7,146 bases of DNA, from assembly GCA_937975735.1 (NCBI GenBank), contig CALJUI010000252.1:1-7146 (forward strand). Reading direction: 5' to 3'. Each line of letters starts with the position of its first letter. The stretch's first letter is position 1. This document shows positions 6,173 to 7,146 of the stretch, piece by piece. A program made the translations under genes and the position numbers. The notes under the pieces were generated by a model. It worked only from the letters and a program-made list of their open reading frames with translations. It did no database searches and was not told the origin of the DNA. This DNA comes from an uncultured Rubrivivax sp. Its GTDB lineage: Bacteria > Pseudomonadota > Gammaproteobacteria > Burkholderiales > Burkholderiaceae_C.

Positions 6173-6612
6173 AGCGGCCCATGAAGCGCCACCAGTCCGG
6201 CCTGTCGGCCGTGCTGATCATCGCCGTGCTGGTGCTGCTCGGCGGCCTGACCACCTACGCGGTCGGGCTCGTGACCTCGGTCCACAGCGGCTATGCCCGC
6301 GACCTGTCGTTCAACCGCGCCGACCATGCCGCGCAGGCCGGCCTGGACTGGGGCCAGTACCGCGTGCGGGCGCTGCCGGCGGCCACCTGCACGCCGCTGC
6401 AGTCGATCACGACGCTGCCCGGGCAGTTGCAGCCGTACACGGTCACCGTGCGCTGCGTCGCCAGCGGCCCCTACACCGAAGGGGCGGCCTCGGTGCGGAC
6501 CTACCGGATCAGCGCCACCGCCTGCAACCGCCCGCTCGCCGGCGCCTGCCCGAACACGGTGGCCGGCGCCGACTACGTCGAGCGCACGCTGACGACGCTG
6601 GTCACGCGCTGA
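6169..6612 (+). CDS. mshP: Minor prepilin-like MshP lacking Glu at +5 (PilX/GspK-like)
   Basis: This protein has 147 residues from ATG 6169; a second in-frame ATG at 6181 would give 143. The N-terminus is basic (MKRPMKRHQSG). The putative processing site is G11|L12, so mature +1 is Leu rather than Phe, and +5 is Leu16 with no acidic residue. A hydrophobic helix spans about 12-37. The segment ADHAAQAGLDWGQYR (51-65) matches the A-A-x-AG-(I/L)-(E/D)-WG-x-Y pattern of MshP and PilX-like proteins. Four cysteines lie at 74, 96, 119 and 127. It overlaps mshO by four bases (ATGA), indicating translational coupling. By analogy with GspK, which also lacks the +5 Glu, MshP may sit at the pilus tip; that is inference. 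It is the last gene of the + strand cluster, and no mshQ follows. Confidence 0.83.
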   Translation: MKRPMKRHQSGLSAVLIIAVLVLLGGLTTYAVGLVTSVHSGYARDLSFNRADHAAQAGLDWGQYRVRALPAATCTPLQSITTLPGQLQPYTVTVRCVASGPYTEGAASVRTYRISATACNRPLAGACPNTVAGADYVERTLTTLVTR

Positions 6613-6630
6613 GCCGCACCCGGCCGCGCT
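6613..6630. other. Convergent gap between mshP and the DUF4440 gene
   Basis: Only 18 bases separate the two converging stops. I see no strong hairpin followed by a T-tract on either strand, so any transcription end here is not of the classical intrinsic type. Confidence 0.5.
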
Positions 6631-7047
6631 TCAGTCCGGCGGCTGCCCCTTGTCGAAGACCACGCGCCAGACGCCCGGCGCCTCCTGGCGCCAGATCGAG
6701 TTGAAGCGCGCGACCACCTCGCCCTTCGGATTGCGCACCGGCCCGGTCGACAGCGCGAGCTGATCGGGCTCCCACGAGAACGGCGCGGCCGGCCCGTCGA
6801 AGAAGCCCTGCCAGCCGGCGGCGATCGCGTCGCGGCCGCGCAGCACCGAACCCTTCGGGCCGAAGAACAGGGCCTGCGCCGACAGGTGGACGCGGAAGTC
6901 GTCGAGACGCCGCTCGGCCATGCTGCGCGCGAAGGCGCGCTCGGCGGCCGTCACCTCGGCGGTCCAGCGCGCAGGGTCGGCCGTCGCGTTCGCCATCAGC
7001 ATCGATCCCAGCAGCGCGGCGGCGACGACCCGGGCGGCGCCGCTCAT
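6631..7047 (-). CDS. Exported DUF4440/SnoaL-like (NTF2 fold) small protein
   Basis: This is a 138-residue protein. Residues 1-23 look like a signal peptide: Arg6, a hydrophobic core VVAAALLGSMLMA, and a likely cut after Ala-Thr-Ala at 21-23. The mature part resembles DUF4440/SnoaL-like proteins of the NTF2-like superfamily. It has an N-terminal helix with AAERAFARSMAERRLDDF, then LSAQALFFGPKGSVLRGRDAI, where the 'G+dAI' turn is typical, and a final strand pair RFNSIWRQEAPGVWRVVFDKG. In such proteins the conserved Trp near the end packs into a small-molecule pocket. Members range from isomerases to proteins of unknown role, so no reaction can be assigned. The ATG overlaps, as ATGA, the stop of the membrane protein gene upstream on this strand, so the two are probably one operon, unrelated to the pilus genes. 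It converges on mshP. Confidence 0.8.
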   Translation of the reverse strand: MSGAARVVAAALLGSMLMANATADPARWTAEVTAAERAFARSMAERRLDDFRVHLSAQALFFGPKGSVLRGRDAIAAGWQGFFDGPAAPFSWEPDQLALSTGPVRNPKGEVVARFNSIWRQEAPGVWRVVFDKGQPPD

Positions 7048-7146
7048 CGCCCCGCCGCGGCCGCGGCCTGGTGGCGGCCTTCGTCGCCGAGCCAGCCCAG
7101 CAGGATCAGCGCCGCGATGCCGCCGACCGGGAACAGCAGCACCGCC
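7044..7146 (-). CDS. C-terminal end of an unidentified membrane protein, partial
   Basis: Reading the - strand from the window edge gives 33 residues and a TGA at 7046-7044. The first ~19 residues form a hydrophobic segment (AVLLFPVGGIAALILLGWL) that looks like the final transmembrane helix. A short tail follows, GDEGRHQ and then Ala-rich, ending Gly-Arg. The TGA overlaps the ATG of the DUF4440 gene (ATGA). This tight junction and the helix-like hydrophobicity are the reasons to believe it is coding; it is too short to assign to a family. Confidence 0.55.
   Translation of the reverse strand, partial: AVLLFPVGGIAALILLGWLGDEGRHQAAAAAGR

Noticed and set aside
669..6612. Reading the cluster as a type II secretion system (GspE-F-G-H-I-J-K)
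   Set aside because: The component types match one to one, but the MshEN tandem motif, the FDNVSDYNGF block in MshD, the MshO and MshP patterns and the preceding TPR gene fit MSHA better. No secretin-linked gsp gene is in the window.
6612..6644. Inverted repeat AGCCGC / GCGGCT as a terminator between mshP and the DUF4440 gene
   Set aside because: The stem is only 6 base pairs with a 21-base loop and there is no T-tract on either side. Such matches arise by chance in GC-rich DNA.
1..7146. tRNA, rRNA, CRISPR array, insertion sequence or attachment site
   Set aside because: I looked for clover-leaf-like, array-like and terminal-repeat-like patterns and saw none. Nearly all of the window is coding.

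Overview
This window carries most of the distal half of an MSHA-type (mannose-sensitive haemagglutinin-like) type IV pilus cluster on the + strand, followed by two unrelated-looking genes on the - strand. The sequence is very GC-rich, with strong G/C bias at third codon positions. Together with the msh gene order, this suggests a betaproteobacterium, probably of the order Burkholderiales (Leptothrix/Rubrivivax/Methylibium-like). That placement is an inference from composition and gene content only.

Layout: 1-648 is the C-terminal part of MshN, a TPR protein cut by the window start. 669-2387 is MshE, the assembly ATPase, with an apparently intact tandem cyclic-di-GMP-binding MshEN domain at its N-terminus. 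2399-3622 is MshG, the inner-membrane platform protein. After a C-rich gap of 76 bases, 3699-4220 encodes an MshA/MshB-type pilin. Four minor prepilins follow: MshC (4244-4675), MshD (4653-5267), MshO (5270-6172) and MshP (6169-6612). Spacing is tight throughout (20, 11, 76 and 23 bases, then a 23-base overlap, 2 bases, and a 4-base overlap), so this reads as one operon, possibly with a differently regulated pilin segment starting in the 76-base gap. On the - strand, 6631-7047 encodes a small exported DUF4440/SnoaL-like protein. Its ATG overlaps, as ATGA, the stop of a partly visible membrane protein (7044-7146).

How the genes work together: MshN, and presumably MshI-M upstream of the window, form the periplasmic and inner-membrane alignment complex. 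MshE hydrolyses ATP at the cytoplasmic face and drives MshG to extrude pilin subunits from the membrane. Prepilin peptidase, not encoded here, would mature the pilins at the G|F sites seen in four of the five prepilins. MshC/D/O/P are likely priming or tip components. The MshEN motif predicts that pilus extension responds to c-di-GMP, which fits surface attachment.

I do not see a wholly novel system. The points worth a second look are departures from the canonical cluster: an Asp in place of Glu at position +5 of MshD, no acidic +5 residue and a non-Phe +1 in MshP, a paired CxxxC insert in MshO, no mshF or mshQ at their expected places, and a C-rich pre-pilin leader.
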